Origin: RGIG5612 sp045598285
Lineage (GTDB): Bacteria; Bacillota; Clostridia; Lachnospirales; Lachnospiraceae
DNA: 64,000 bases
Direction of reading: 5' to 3'
Assembly: GCA_045598285.1 (NCBI GenBank)
Contig: JAZLLU010000012.1
Coordinates: forward strand, 1-64,000
The notes beneath the pieces are model-generated. The model was not told the origin of the DNA. It was given only the letters and a program-made list of their open reading frames with translations, and ran no database searches. Of the stretch, positions 17,432 through 27,600 are shown piece by piece; positions within the stretch are counted from its first letter, which is position 1, and each line of letters begins with the position of its first letter. The translations under genes were made by a program, and so were the position numbers.

Positions 17432-18269
17432 TAAGAAAAACCTCCTGGATAATATTATTTGGGGTTGAAGCCCCTGCTGTTATACCTACACTACGAGTTT
17501 CTTGCAGATTGGCAATATCCAAATCCTTAAGTGACTGAATATAGTAAGTATCGTTACAATACTGTTTGCAGATTTCAAATAATTTACGTGTATTTGAACT
17601 TTTTGGATCTCCAATAACAATCATTTTATCAACACGTTTAGCAACAGACTCCGCTTCTTTTTGGCGCGTCTGTGTAGCACTACATATAGTATTAATAACA
17701 TTTATATCATACCCTTTTTTGCGTATTATTTCAACTAAAGATTGAAACTTCAGCAAGTTAAAAGTGGTCTGAGATACTAAACAAATAGGCGAATAAGGGT
17801 CAGTTTCAAAACTGTTTGCCTCATCTTCGTTTTTAATAACTGTGGCCTTTCCATTAACCCATCCAAATATACCCTGAACCTCTGGATGTTCTTTATCACC
17901 AATAATAATTATTTCTTTACCTTTAGAGCTTTCTTCGGCAACTATATCGTGAATTTTGCTTACAAATGGACATGTAGCGTCAACAATAATAACATCATTA
18001 TTTTTTGCTTCTTCATAGACTTTCTTTTCCGCGCCATGTGACCTAATAACTAACACATTACCTCTAACATTTTTTATATTTTCAATACCTTCAATGCTAA
18101 AAACGCCTTTATTTTCAAAATCTTTAACTACTAGATCGTTATGAATAATCGGTCCGTACGTATATATTTTATGTTTACCATCTTGTTTTTTAATTTCTTC
18201 TTCGACTAAATTAATTGCTCTTTCAACACCAAAGCAAAATCCAGCCTTATTAGCTAAAATTACTTCCAT
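17409..18269 (-). CDS. ispH: 4-hydroxy-3-methylbut-2-enyl diphosphate reductase
   Basis: Last step of the MEP isoprenoid pathway; a [4Fe-4S] enzyme that makes IPP and DMAPP. 286 aa. The three cluster cysteines are in AGFCFGVERA (residue 12), DATCPFVSK (about 97) and NTICSATQTRQ (about 193). In many clostridia ispH is fused to the S1 protein; here they are separate genes overlapping by 23 bases, consistent with a common ancestor arrangement. It follows cmk by 9 bases. Confidence 0.96.
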   Translation of the reverse strand: MEVILANKAGFCFGVERAINLVEEEIKKQDGKHKIYTYGPIIHNDLVVKDFENKGVFSIEGIENIKNVRGNVLVIRSHGAEKKVYEEAKNNDVIIVDATCPFVSKIHDIVAEESSKGKEIIIIGDKEHPEVQGIFGWVNGKATVIKNEDEANSFETDPYSPICLVSQTTFNLLKFQSLVEIIRKKGYDINVINTICSATQTRQKEAESVAKRVDKMIVIGDPKSSNTRKLFEICKQYCNDTYYIQSLKDLDIANLQETRSVGITAGASTPNNIIQEVFLNVRRKKL

Positions 18270-18278
18270 AAATTACCC

Positions 18279-18938
18279 TTAACATTTTTCATAAAGGTCC
18301 AAAACCGCCTTTACGACCTCTTCTATAGACATATTTGAGGTATCTAATTCAAAAGCATCATCTGCCTTTTTTAGCGGCGCAATTGCCCTATGGCTATCAT
18401 TATAGTCTCTTTGTTCAATATCTATCTTAAGAGCCTCTAAATTGGCTTCTTGGCCTTTTTCTATATATTCATTATATCTTCTTAAAGCTCTAACTTCAGA
18501 AGACGCAGTAAGGAAAATTTTAAGTGTTGCATTAGGAAGGACAACTGTTCCAATATCTCTTCCATCCATAATAACATTATATTCTTCTCCTAGTTGCCTT
18601 TGCATTGCAACTAAACGCTCTCTAACAGCGCCAAATCTAGAAATATCAGAAGATGCTTTGCTTATTTGCTCAGTTCTAATATCACCGCTAACATCAACTC
18701 CCTCAAGATACATATGTTGCGAGCCATTCTCATATGTGATTTTAATTGGAGCTTCTTTACAAAGTTTTGATATAAGTTCTTCATCTTCTAAATTAGCATT
18801 TTTATTTATGCAATATAGAGCAATTGTTCTATACATAGCTCCTGTATCAACATACATAAATCCCAATTGTTCAGAAATTGCTTTTGCTATTGTGCTTTTT
18901 CCTGCACCTGCAGGACCATCTAATGCTATTTGTTTCAT
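18279..18938 (-). CDS. cmk: Cytidylate kinase
   Basis: Phosphorylates CMP and dCMP. 219 aa. P-loop DGPAGAGKSTIAKAI at residues 5-19, MYVDTGAMYRTIALY, and MDGRDIGTVVLPNATLKIFL are all typical. It precedes ispH and the S1 gene, a well-known clostridial order, and follows the flavoprotein gene by 17 bases. Confidence 0.96.
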   Translation of the reverse strand: MKQIALDGPAGAGKSTIAKAISEQLGFMYVDTGAMYRTIALYCINKNANLEDEELISKLCKEAPIKITYENGSQHMYLEGVDVSGDIRTEQISKASSDISRFGAVRERLVAMQRQLGEEYNVIMDGRDIGTVVLPNATLKIFLTASSEVRALRRYNEYIEKGQEANLEALKIDIEQRDYNDSHRAIAPLKKADDAFELDTSNMSIEEVVKAVLDLYEKC

Positions 18939-18955
18939 ATGTATTCTCCTAAATT

Positions 18956-20149
18956 TTATTGTGCTGCAGCTTTACCCGCCGCGACTCCTGTTGAAATTGC
19001 AATTTGAATATTAAAGCCTCCTGTGAAGGCGTCCACATCTAAAACTTCACCTGCAAAGAAAATATCTTTTTTAAGTTTTGATTCCATTGTTTTTGGATTA
19101 ATTTCTTTAATATTTACTCCACCGCTAGTAATGACCGCCTGATTAAAATCAGCTAGACTTTCAATATTTAAGGTTAAATCTTTAAGTAATGATACAAGTC
19201 TTTCACGTTCTTCTTTTGTAATTAAATTAACTTTTTTAGATGATTCTATTTTACTTAGTTTAATAATAACAGGAATTAACTTATTAGGTAATAGTTTCGA
19301 TATAGAATTCTTAAAATCTTTATTTTGATTTTCCTTAAAGTCTCTTAATATTCTATCATCTAACTGCTCATGAGTTAAAGCAGATTTCAAATCTAGATGT
19401 AATGTGAAATTAACTTTTTTCTCACATAAGTCTCTGCCAATAATACTTGATATAGTTAAAATTAAAGGTCCACTAACTCCTTTGCTAGTAAAAAGCATTT
19501 CGCCAAAATTTTCATGAACAATATTTTCATTTTCTTTAACGATGGCTCTTACATTCTTAAGAGAAAGCCCCTCTAAATCTTTAATAAAATCTTCTTTACA
19601 AATCAAAGGAACCAAAGAAGGAATTGGATAAATAATTTCATGACCTAGATTTTTTGCAAAAGTGTAACCGTCTCCTGTTGATCCAGTTGATGGATACGAA
19701 AGTCCACCAGTCGCAATAATAATACTATCAGCATCAATATTATCTAAATTATTAATTTTCGAATTTAATCTTACTTCAACATTATTTTTTGCCAAAGCTT
19801 TTTCCAAAGTTTTAATTACATCAGAAGATTTATCAGACTTAGGAAAAATTCTTTTTCCACGTTCTTCTTTTAAACTCAAACCATTTTCTTCAAAAAAAGT
19901 GCATGTGTCTTCATTTGTAAATGAATTCACAGCACTAAAAAGGAATTTAGAATTTCTAGCAACGTTATCAAAGAAATCGGAAATATCACATGCGTTAGTT
20001 AAATTACATCTTCCTTTTCCGGTAATAAATAATTTTTTTCCAAGTTTTTCATTCTTTTCGTAAAGAGTAACTCTTGCTCCAGCACTAGCAGCTGTAATAG
20101 CTGCCATCATTCCAGCTGGGCCTCCTCCGATAACTGCTACTTTTTTCAA
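18956..20149 (-). CDS. NAD(P)/FAD-dependent oxidoreductase, HI0933/YhiN family
   Basis: 397-aa flavoprotein of the HI0933 family (sometimes called aminoacetone oxidase family), role uncertain. N-terminal dinucleotide fold VAVIGGGPAGMMAAITAASA and the family signature LFITGKGRCNLTNA; ATGGLSYPSTGSTGDGYTFA and the C-terminal AGEVLDVDAFTGGFNIQIA are also diagnostic. The start codon is TTG at 20149 with GGAG eight bases upstream. It lies between scpB and cmk, 3 and 17 bases away, so it is part of the same transcript. Confidence 0.9.
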   Translation of the reverse strand: MKKVAVIGGGPAGMMAAITAASAGARVTLYEKNEKLGKKLFITGKGRCNLTNACDISDFFDNVARNSKFLFSAVNSFTNEDTCTFFEENGLSLKEERGKRIFPKSDKSSDVIKTLEKALAKNNVEVRLNSKINNLDNIDADSIIIATGGLSYPSTGSTGDGYTFAKNLGHEIIYPIPSLVPLICKEDFIKDLEGLSLKNVRAIVKENENIVHENFGEMLFTSKGVSGPLILTISSIIGRDLCEKKVNFTLHLDLKSALTHEQLDDRILRDFKENQNKDFKNSISKLLPNKLIPVIIKLSKIESSKKVNLITKEERERLVSLLKDLTLNIESLADFNQAVITSGGVNIKEINPKTMESKLKKDIFFAGEVLDVDAFTGGFNIQIAISTGVAAGKAAAQ

Positions 20150-20152
20150 GTA

Positions 20153-20830
20153 TTAAACTCCAACATCTATAATTTCATCTTCAGGTGGCATTTGAATTTC
20201 GGCATCGCCTTCTAAAAGCTCACTCATTTCTTCTTTTTCCATAGCTTCTAGTGCCGCCTTGGCTTGCTCTTCTTTATAGTTTAATTCATCTTCAGCTTCT
20301 TGCTTAAAAGTTTCAACCTGATCTGGATTAAAACTTGGAAGATTATCTAAAGATGATAAACCAAATCTTCTTAAAAATTCTTCAGTTGTTCCAAAAACTA
20401 TTGGTCTTCCTGGTGTTTGTAGACGACCTTTTTCTTCAACCAATCCAGCTTCTATAAGTCTGTTAATAGCATGATCGGAAGAAACTCCCCTTATTTTTTC
20501 AATTTCTATTTTTGTAATTGGTTGTTTATAAGCAATAATCGAAAGAGCTTCTAGTTGAATATCAGTAAGTTTATATGACCTAGGAATTGAAACAATTTTA
20601 ATAAGATATTCATATGCAAATTCTTTAGTACACATCTGATATCCATCATCAATTTCAATTATTTTTAATCCTCTATCATCTTTTTCATATTCTTCTTGTA
20701 ATTCTTTTATTGCACCTTTGATAGTTTTTTTATCAGCTTCTAAAGCGGTACAAAGTCTATTAATTTCTACTGTTTCGCCTAGTGTAAAAAGTATTGCTTC
20801 TAAAGCTGCTTTCAATTGATTAGTTTCCAA
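20153..20830 (-). CDS. scpB: Segregation and condensation protein B
   Basis: Kleisin-associated winged-helix subunit of the SMC complex. About 225 aa, two winged-helix domains (about 5-80 and 90-165; ITKIEIEKIRGVSSDHAINRL is typical), then an acidic tail. The most plausible start is TTG at 20830, eight bases after a GAGG; an in-frame GTG at 20839 overlaps that ribosome-binding site. It follows scpA by 14 bases. Partner smc is at 2.3-5.9 kb. Confidence 0.94.
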   Translation of the reverse strand: METNQLKAALEAILFTLGETVEINRLCTALEADKKTIKGAIKELQEEYEKDDRGLKIIEIDDGYQMCTKEFAYEYLIKIVSIPRSYKLTDIQLEALSIIAYKQPITKIEIEKIRGVSSDHAINRLIEAGLVEEKGRLQTPGRPIVFGTTEEFLRRFGLSSLDNLPSFNPDQVETFKQEAEDELNYKEEQAKAALEAMEKEEMSELLEGDAEIQMPPEDEIIDVGV

Positions 20831-20844
20831 AATATTCACCTCTA

Positions 20845-21585
20845 TTAATATCTAGTTAATAAAATATCATTATCATTTCCATTTTGTTCTGCCATAATCT
20901 CGCCAGTTTTCATAAGTTCTAAAATAGCCAAAAAAGAAACAATGACATTTATTCTGGTTAGTTCTGCTTCAATATACTCTCTAAAGCTAAAACTTTCATG
21001 TCCTTTTAAGTATTCTCTAATTTGATTTATTTTATCAGGAATACTTATACTTTCTCTTTGAATTTTTCCATATCTAAGAGCTTCAGCATTTATTTTTTCG
21101 TTACTTCTCTTTAATACATCATCAAAGATTGTTTTAAGACGAAGCAAAGTTAAATCGCCTATAAACTCATCTAAATCAATCGGTGCTTCATACTCTTTTA
21201 CTTCAGTAGGAATAGTTGCTTGTTTGTACATTGATTTTGAAGCAATAAGTTCTTTATCTTTAAGTTCATAAGACATATACTTATACATCTTATATTCAAG
21301 CAATTTCTCAACTAATTCAGCACGAGGGTCTTCTTCATTACCTTCTTCATCAACCTCTTTTGGCAAAAGCATCTTTGCTTTAATATCTAAAAGAGTTGCC
21401 GCCATAACTAAAAACTCACTAGTTACTTCTGCATCATATTTATCCATTTGAGAAAGATATTCCAAATATTGATCTGTAATCATAGAAATTGGAATATCAT
21501 AAATATCAACTTTATTTTTGTCTATCAAATGCAAAAGAAGGTCTAGTGGTCCTTCAAATGTATTGATCTTAAATGAAATGTCCAT
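20845..21585 (-). CDS. scpA: Segregation and condensation protein A
   Basis: Kleisin that bridges the two SMC heads. 246 aa. The N-terminus FKINTFEGPLDLLLHLIDKN and the following VDIYDIPISMITDQYLEYL are unmistakable. The C-terminal winged helix includes FLAILELMKTGEI. Its start overlaps the end of the upstream phosphoesterase gene by 17 bases, implying coupled translation. Confidence 0.96.
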   Translation of the reverse strand: MDISFKINTFEGPLDLLLHLIDKNKVDIYDIPISMITDQYLEYLSQMDKYDAEVTSEFLVMAATLLDIKAKMLLPKEVDEEGNEEDPRAELVEKLLEYKMYKYMSYELKDKELIASKSMYKQATIPTEVKEYEAPIDLDEFIGDLTLLRLKTIFDDVLKRSNEKINAEALRYGKIQRESISIPDKINQIREYLKGHESFSFREYIEAELTRINVIVSFLAILELMKTGEIMAEQNGNDNDILLTRY

Positions 21586-22438
21586 ATAAATCTATTACCA
21601 TTACCTCGGGTTTATTATTTAATCTTAAATTAACTTTGTGAGAACCGCAACCAGAAGTTACTATCATATCCGAATTATTTAATGTAAATTTTCCCTTGCA
21701 ATACTTAGGGAACAAACAAAATTGTGGTGAAATAAGGCCTTTATTAACCCCTAATCCAATTCCGCCACCATGATAATGTCCGGATAAAATTAAATCTGCT
21801 CCTAGTTTACTATAAAGTTCAAAATATTTTGGCGAATGTGCAAGCAAAATATTAAATTTATCCATATTTAAGGAATCAATATTATTTTTCAAATTTTCAA
21901 ATGTATATGTAGGTGTATTAAATTTCTTGTAATACTTAAAATCAATATCCAAACCCGATAAATCTATATCATCTGATAAGGAAATAGTACTATTTTGAAG
22001 CAAATAAATTTTGTTATTTAATAAAGATTCTTTTAACAAATCTATCCTATTAGCAAATTTTTCAGGAGTAACTTCCAAACGTTTTTCGTGATTCCCAAAA
22101 GCAAAATAAACGGCGGTAATTTTTCCTAAGTTGTTAAGCAAATCAATGACATTTTTGTCATCTTTTCCTTTTGAAGCAACAACCATATCACCGCCGATAA
22201 AAATATAATCAGGATATTGTTCCTTAATTATCTGTATTAATTTTTCATTATTATTTCCATATTTTCTAGAATGTAGATCGGAAATAAATACTATTCTTTT
22301 ATGTTCGTCGTTAGACAACTTATCAGATTCAATCTTATAGTTAACTAGTTGTAGCGTATTAAGTTCATAACATACCCTGATAATAACAACCAAAGCAATA
22401 ATAACCAATATCAAAATTATTACTATCATAGGTTTCAT
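21569..22438 (-). CDS. Membrane-anchored metallophosphoesterase (YkuE/YaeI-like)
   Basis: 289 aa with an N-terminal membrane anchor (about residues 4-24, MIVIILILVIIALVVIIRV). The calcineurin-like metal motifs follow: FISDLHSRKYG, IFIGGDMV, FGNHEKR, LLAHSPKYF and LSGHYHGGG. The layout matches the YkuE/YaeI group, phosphodiesterases acting outside the membrane, some on UDP-sugars or lipids. It lies between the LTA-synthase-like gene and scpA, so cell-envelope lipid turnover is a reasonable context, but the substrate is unknown. Confidence 0.88.
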   Translation of the reverse strand: MKPMIVIILILVIIALVVIIRVCYELNTLQLVNYKIESDKLSNDEHKRIVFISDLHSRKYGNNNEKLIQIIKEQYPDYIFIGGDMVVASKGKDDKNVIDLLNNLGKITAVYFAFGNHEKRLEVTPEKFANRIDLLKESLLNNKIYLLQNSTISLSDDIDLSGLDIDFKYYKKFNTPTYTFENLKNNIDSLNMDKFNILLAHSPKYFELYSKLGADLILSGHYHGGGIGLGVNKGLISPQFCLFPKYCKGKFTLNNSDMIVTSGCGSHKVNLRLNNKPEVMVIDLYGHFI

Positions 22439-22447
22439 AAACTAGCA

Positions 22448-24550
22448 CTATTTATAAATATAAGGTTCACTTTGGCTAAGTTGATATTTGTCATCGCCAA
22501 CTTGAGCTATAATAATTTCATCTTGCAAAAGAAGTGGGTCACTCTTACATTTAATTGTTTCAAAATCAACTAATTGCGTCTTGTGATACGAACCATTAAT
22601 ATTAATCATACTCCATTTTGTAAAGTTTTTACCATGTACATAAAGGTAATTTACACCTTCTTCATTTTCCATGGAAACAGATTCAATAATAGGCTCTTTA
22701 AGACCAAACTTCATATCTTTAGTAATATATGGATTCGTTCCACCGAATGCTAAATTTCCACCATAAAGCATATCGTATTCAAGATTTTGAAGTCCACTTA
22801 AGTATTCAATTTCTTCATCATTAAAATGAGTTTGGTGATACTTATTTATAACACCTGTCTTAATTCCAATAGAGCCTAATAGTCTAGGCATAATCTGGTA
22901 TGCCTCAAGATCTCCGAAATCAAGATCAAGACCCATATTGTTCCAAATTACATATTCCGTCTGCATAAGATTTCCATCAACCATAGCATTTTGATCAAGT
23001 CCTAGACTAGGAAGATGGTCGCCATACAAAACTAAAATTGTTTCTTCATCTCTATTTGATAACATTTCAACAAGTGGCTTAATAAAATTCTGATCCATAT
23101 CATAAATCAAGTTTGTATAAAATTGAGCAGGATAATTAGGCTCACCTGTCAATGCATCTGTTACTAAAACGTTAGATAATTCAGGTACTGCATTATTAGG
23201 ATACCTGCCATGGCCTTCAACAGAAACAGTAAATACAAAATCTACTCCATCTGGTGTGTAGTTAAGGCAATCTTCTATATAGTTTGTAAGTTTTTCATCT
23301 CTAACCCATTTACTTGGTGTGTAGTCTTCCTCCGTAAGCTGCATATATTCCATTGATGTAAATGTATCAAATCCAAGGTTAGGATAAACTGTATGTCTTT
23401 GGTAGAATGTAGCATCATTATTATGTATTGCATGTGCAATATAACCATTAGCACTCAAATCATAAGCAATACTTTCACAAGTCTTATCAAGCAATATACC
23501 TTTATATGGAATCTCGCTTGCGCCAAAATCTTCAAGGTTCATTCCTGTTAAAACTTCAAATTCAGTATTTGATGTTCCAGCGCCAATAGATGGAACACTC
23601 ATATATCCACCATTATAATTTTCTTTTAATTCTCTAAAATAACTTATTGGATCTTGACTAAACTGAAGATTACCCATTCGCGTAATATCGAATAATGATT
23701 CTAATTGAACCATAATAATATTAGGTGTTTTATTTGTTACTGGTGTAATTTCTTCTCCATTAATTTTAGAATCATCCAATAAATTTATTACTTCTTGCTC
23801 AGAATAATTCGAAGGTTTTTTTACACCATTATCAAAAATTGAGTTAAGGAAGCAGTATGTAAATCCATACGCATTATAGGCATTAGGAAGATTATTAAAC
23901 GAGCTGGCAATTAATCCAGTATCAATTGAAATGCTAGTAACAATTAAAGTTGCAGCAACCATACCAGCAAGGACAAAACCATTTCTTATTCGTCTAATTT
24001 TAGTTTGGATTTTAGGACCTTTAAACCATACAAATACTAAAAATGCAATCAGCGCAACTGCACCTATAATAGCTAAAATAATTGTTGCAGGGCTATAGTA
24101 TTTATCAGCTATACGAAGTCCTGTTTTTATCATAAATATGTCTGTACCATTTAATGGCGTAACTCGAGCATCAAGAATATTTCTATTTACAATACCTAAA
24201 GCAACCCAAAAAGCAGAAACAATTAAATAAATTAAAGCTCTTCTTTTAAAAAGTAATGCAATCATTATCGTACACTCAATAATGCATGCATTAACTAAAA
24301 ATGGCATCGGATGCTGAATTAGAAACTTAATACCTTCTAGAAAAGATGCTCTGGAAATCATTTCAATGGCAAATGTTAAAATGATTGGCAAACATACTAA
24401 AACAATACCAGTATTTAAATTGCTTTTAACTTTGAAGAAATGATAGAATTTTAGATATCCATACTTTATCGAACGTCCAACTTTCTTTAGTATTTCCCAA
24501 ACTTTACTAAAAAACTCTTTAAATTTTGTTTTGAAATTTTTTTCTTCCAT
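22448..24550 (-). CDS. LTA synthase family sulfatase-fold membrane protein
   Basis: About 700 aa. Five membrane segments lie between about 40 and 215, followed by an extracellular sulfatase-type domain. Visible motifs: NIIMVQLESLFD (metal-binding Glu), GAGTSNTEFEVLTGMN (nucleophilic Thr), SVEGHGRYPNN and VLYGDHLPSLG. Such enzymes polymerise glycerol phosphate from phosphatidylglycerol onto a lipid anchor, or transfer phospho-head groups to surface glycans. I start at ATG 24550; in-frame TTG 24604 and ATG 24586 fall inside a stable RNA hairpin. A C-terminal beta-rich extension after residue 600 is unusual. Confidence 0.88.
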   Translation of the reverse strand: MEEKNFKTKFKEFFSKVWEILKKVGRSIKYGYLKFYHFFKVKSNLNTGIVLVCLPIILTFAIEMISRASFLEGIKFLIQHPMPFLVNACIIECTIMIALLFKRRALIYLIVSAFWVALGIVNRNILDARVTPLNGTDIFMIKTGLRIADKYYSPATIILAIIGAVALIAFLVFVWFKGPKIQTKIRRIRNGFVLAGMVAATLIVTSISIDTGLIASSFNNLPNAYNAYGFTYCFLNSIFDNGVKKPSNYSEQEVINLLDDSKINGEEITPVTNKTPNIIMVQLESLFDITRMGNLQFSQDPISYFRELKENYNGGYMSVPSIGAGTSNTEFEVLTGMNLEDFGASEIPYKGILLDKTCESIAYDLSANGYIAHAIHNNDATFYQRHTVYPNLGFDTFTSMEYMQLTEEDYTPSKWVRDEKLTNYIEDCLNYTPDGVDFVFTVSVEGHGRYPNNAVPELSNVLVTDALTGEPNYPAQFYTNLIYDMDQNFIKPLVEMLSNRDEETILVLYGDHLPSLGLDQNAMVDGNLMQTEYVIWNNMGLDLDFGDLEAYQIMPRLLGSIGIKTGVINKYHQTHFNDEEIEYLSGLQNLEYDMLYGGNLAFGGTNPYITKDMKFGLKEPIIESVSMENEEGVNYLYVHGKNFTKWSMININGSYHKTQLVDFETIKCKSDPLLLQDEIIIAQVGDDKYQLSQSEPYIYK

Positions 24551-24570
24551 TACCTTATGACCTAAACAAT

Positions 24571-24608
24571 TATATTGAGCAGTCATAATAATATGACCAC
24601 TCAATATA
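24571..24608 (-). promoter_or_regulatory. 17-bp hairpin between nifJ and the LTA-synthase-like gene
   Basis: Arms 24571-24587 and 24592-24608 with a 4-base loop. In minus-strand RNA all 17 positions pair (two as G-U); in plus-strand RNA two would be C-A mismatches. The U tail is poor, so it could be a weak terminator, a processing site or a leader structure. Confidence 0.6.
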
Positions 24609-24670
24609 AAATTATCAAATAAATTTATGAACTTTTTTTGTCCAATTTATTACACAATTATAACATTTAT

Positions 24671-27600
24671 TTAGTCTAAACTAGCAAGTTTTTTTAGGTA
24701 ATCAATTCTGTCCTTAGATTGCTGTTCTTGTTTAGCAAACATAGCCTTAGCCTTCTCAGGATTCATTCTAACTAAAGCTGAGTATCTTACTTCGTTATTA
24801 AGGAAGTCTTGATACGATGTAGAAGGATCTTTACTATCAAGAGTAAATGGATTTTTTCCTTCTTCTTTAAGTCTTGGGTCATATCTAAGTAATTGCCAAT
24901 ATCCTGATGTAACAGCTTGTTTTTGTTCTGCCTGAGCATTACTCATTCCACCCTTAATTCCATGGTTGATACATGGAGCGTAAGCAATAATAAGTGATGG
25001 ACCGTTATAACTTTCGGCTTCTACAAATGCTTTAATACATTGATTCATATCAGCACCCATTGAAATTTGGGCTACATAAACATATCCATAACTCATAGCA
25101 ATTTGAGCTAAGTCTTTCTTCTTAGTATCTTTTCCACCAGCTGCAAATTGAGCTGTAGCACCTGTAGGAGTTGACTTAGAAGATTGTCCACCTGTATTAG
25201 AATATACTTCTGTATCAAATACTAAAATATTAACATCTTTACCACTAGCAATAACATGGTCTAATCCGCCAAAGCCGATATCATAAGCCCATCCATCACC
25301 GCCAAAAATCCACTGGCTCTTCTTTGAAAGATATTCTTTTTGTTTTAAGATTTCCTTAGCATGTTCACATCCACAAGCTTCTAATTCGGCAATAAGTTTA
25401 TCTGTAGCAACGCCGTTAAGTGAACCATCATTAAATGTTTCAAGCCATCTAACAGCAGCTGCTTTAACATTTTCATTTTTGCCATTTTCTACAATATTTT
25501 CAATTTTCTCTTTTAATGCTCCTCTTATAGCATTGTTAGCAAGAACCATACCATATCCAAACTCGGCAGCATCTTCAAAGAGTGAATTGTTCCAAGCTGG
25601 GCCTTGGCCTTTCTTATTAACTGTATAAGGGGTTGAAGGTGAAGAGTTGCCCCAAATTGATGAACAACCTGTTGCATTAGCAATATAAGCTCTATCACCA
25701 AATAACTGTGTCATTAATTTAGCATAAGGTGTCTCACCACAGCCGGCACATGCACCAGAGAACTCTAAGAGTGGTTTCTTAAATTGACTTCCCTTAACTG
25801 TACTCTCCTTAAATTTATCTAAAACTTCTGGCTTTTCACTTACTTCTAAACCATATTCAAAAATTTCAGCTTCTTTAGTCTGAGTTTCAAGTGGTTTAAG
25901 TGTAAGTGTTTCAGCTTTATTATTTCCAGGACAAACGTTTGTACAACTTCCGCATCCAGTACAATCTAAAACAGAAACTGTCATAGCAAACTTATATCCA
26001 GGAAGTCCTGTTGCATCCTTAAACTTTATTCCTTCAGGAGCATTCTTAGCTTCTTCATCAGTTAAGATTACTGGACGAATTGCTGCGTGAGGACAAACAT
26101 AAGCACATTGATTACATTGAATACAATTTTCATTATTCCAACATGGAACGTCTACAGCAATACCACGTTTTTCGTATGCAGCTGCGCCACTAGGTGTATA
26201 ACCATTTTGATACTCCAAGAAAGCTGAAACAGGAATTTTATTTCCTTCCTGCGCAGCAACTTTATTTTGGATTTTATTAACGAAATCAACGACTTCTTTG
26301 TTGCCCTTTGTATGAACGACACCTAATTCTTCATCTTTAGCATCTTTCCAATCAGCTGGGATTTCAACTTTAGTATATCCATTAGCGCCTGCATCAATAG
26401 CAGCGTAGTTCATATTTACAATTTCTTCACCCTTACGACCATATGTCTTAAGAGCAGCATCTTTCATAAGTTGATTTACTTTATCTACATCAACAACCTT
26501 AGTGATATTAAAGAAAGCAGCTTGAAGGATTGTATTAATTCTTCCACCAAGGCCAATTTCTTTACCCATCTTAACAGCATCAATTGTAAATAACTGAATA
26601 TTATGTTCAGCCATATATCTCTTAGCCTGGCCTGGCAAATTTTCAGATAACTCGTCAATGTCCCAAGCACAGTTAAGAAGGAATGCGCCACCATCAACAA
26701 GGTCTTGCACCATGTTGTATTTTCTTACATAAGCAGGATTATGGCATGCTACGAAGTCAGCTTTATTTATAAGATACGTTGACTTAATAGGTGTTTTTCC
26801 AAAACGAAGGTGAGAAACAGTTACTCCACCGCTCTTCTTTGAGTCATAATCAAAGTAAGCTTGAACATAAAGATCTGTATTGTCACCAATAATTTTAATA
26901 GAGTTTTTATTAGCACCAACAGTACCATCCGCGCCTAGGCCCCAGAACTTACAGCAAACTGTATTTTCATCAGCTGTATAAGGTGCATAAGAACAATCAA
27001 GAGAAAGGTTTGTTACATCATCTTCAATACCGATTGTAAATTCTTTCTTAGTAGTATTCTTAAATGTTGCGATAAGTTGTGATGAGTTAGTGTCTTTTGA
27101 GCCAAGACCATAACGACCTGTGAAGATTGGAACATCCTTAAATTTAGATGTATGAAGAGCTGCAACAACATCTAAATATAAAGGTTCCCCTAAACTACCA
27201 GGCTCTTTAGTTCTATCTAAAACACTAATTTGTTTAACGCTATCAGGAATAACTTCAATAAGTTTGTCAGCACAGAAAGGACGATAAAGTCTAACTTTAA
27301 TTACGCCATACTTTCCGCCATCTTTATTTAAGAAATCAACAACTTCTTCAGCTGTTTCGCAAACACTGCCCATAGCAATAACTACATGTTCTGCATCAGG
27401 AGCACCATGATAATTAAAGAACGAATAATTTGTTCCTAGTTTTTTATTTACTTTATCAAAACATTTTTCTACGATAGCAGGAAGAGCTTCGTAATGTTTA
27501 TTACTAGCTTCACGTACTTGAAAGAAAGTATCAGGGTTTTGACTAGAACCCATCTGGCAAGCACGATTAGGATTTAATGATTCAGCCTTAAACTTATCAA

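Noticed and set aside
24551..24604. Longer N-terminus for the LTA-synthase-like protein
   Set aside because: The TTG and ATG involved lie in a 17-bp hairpin and the added residues look like untranslated leader.
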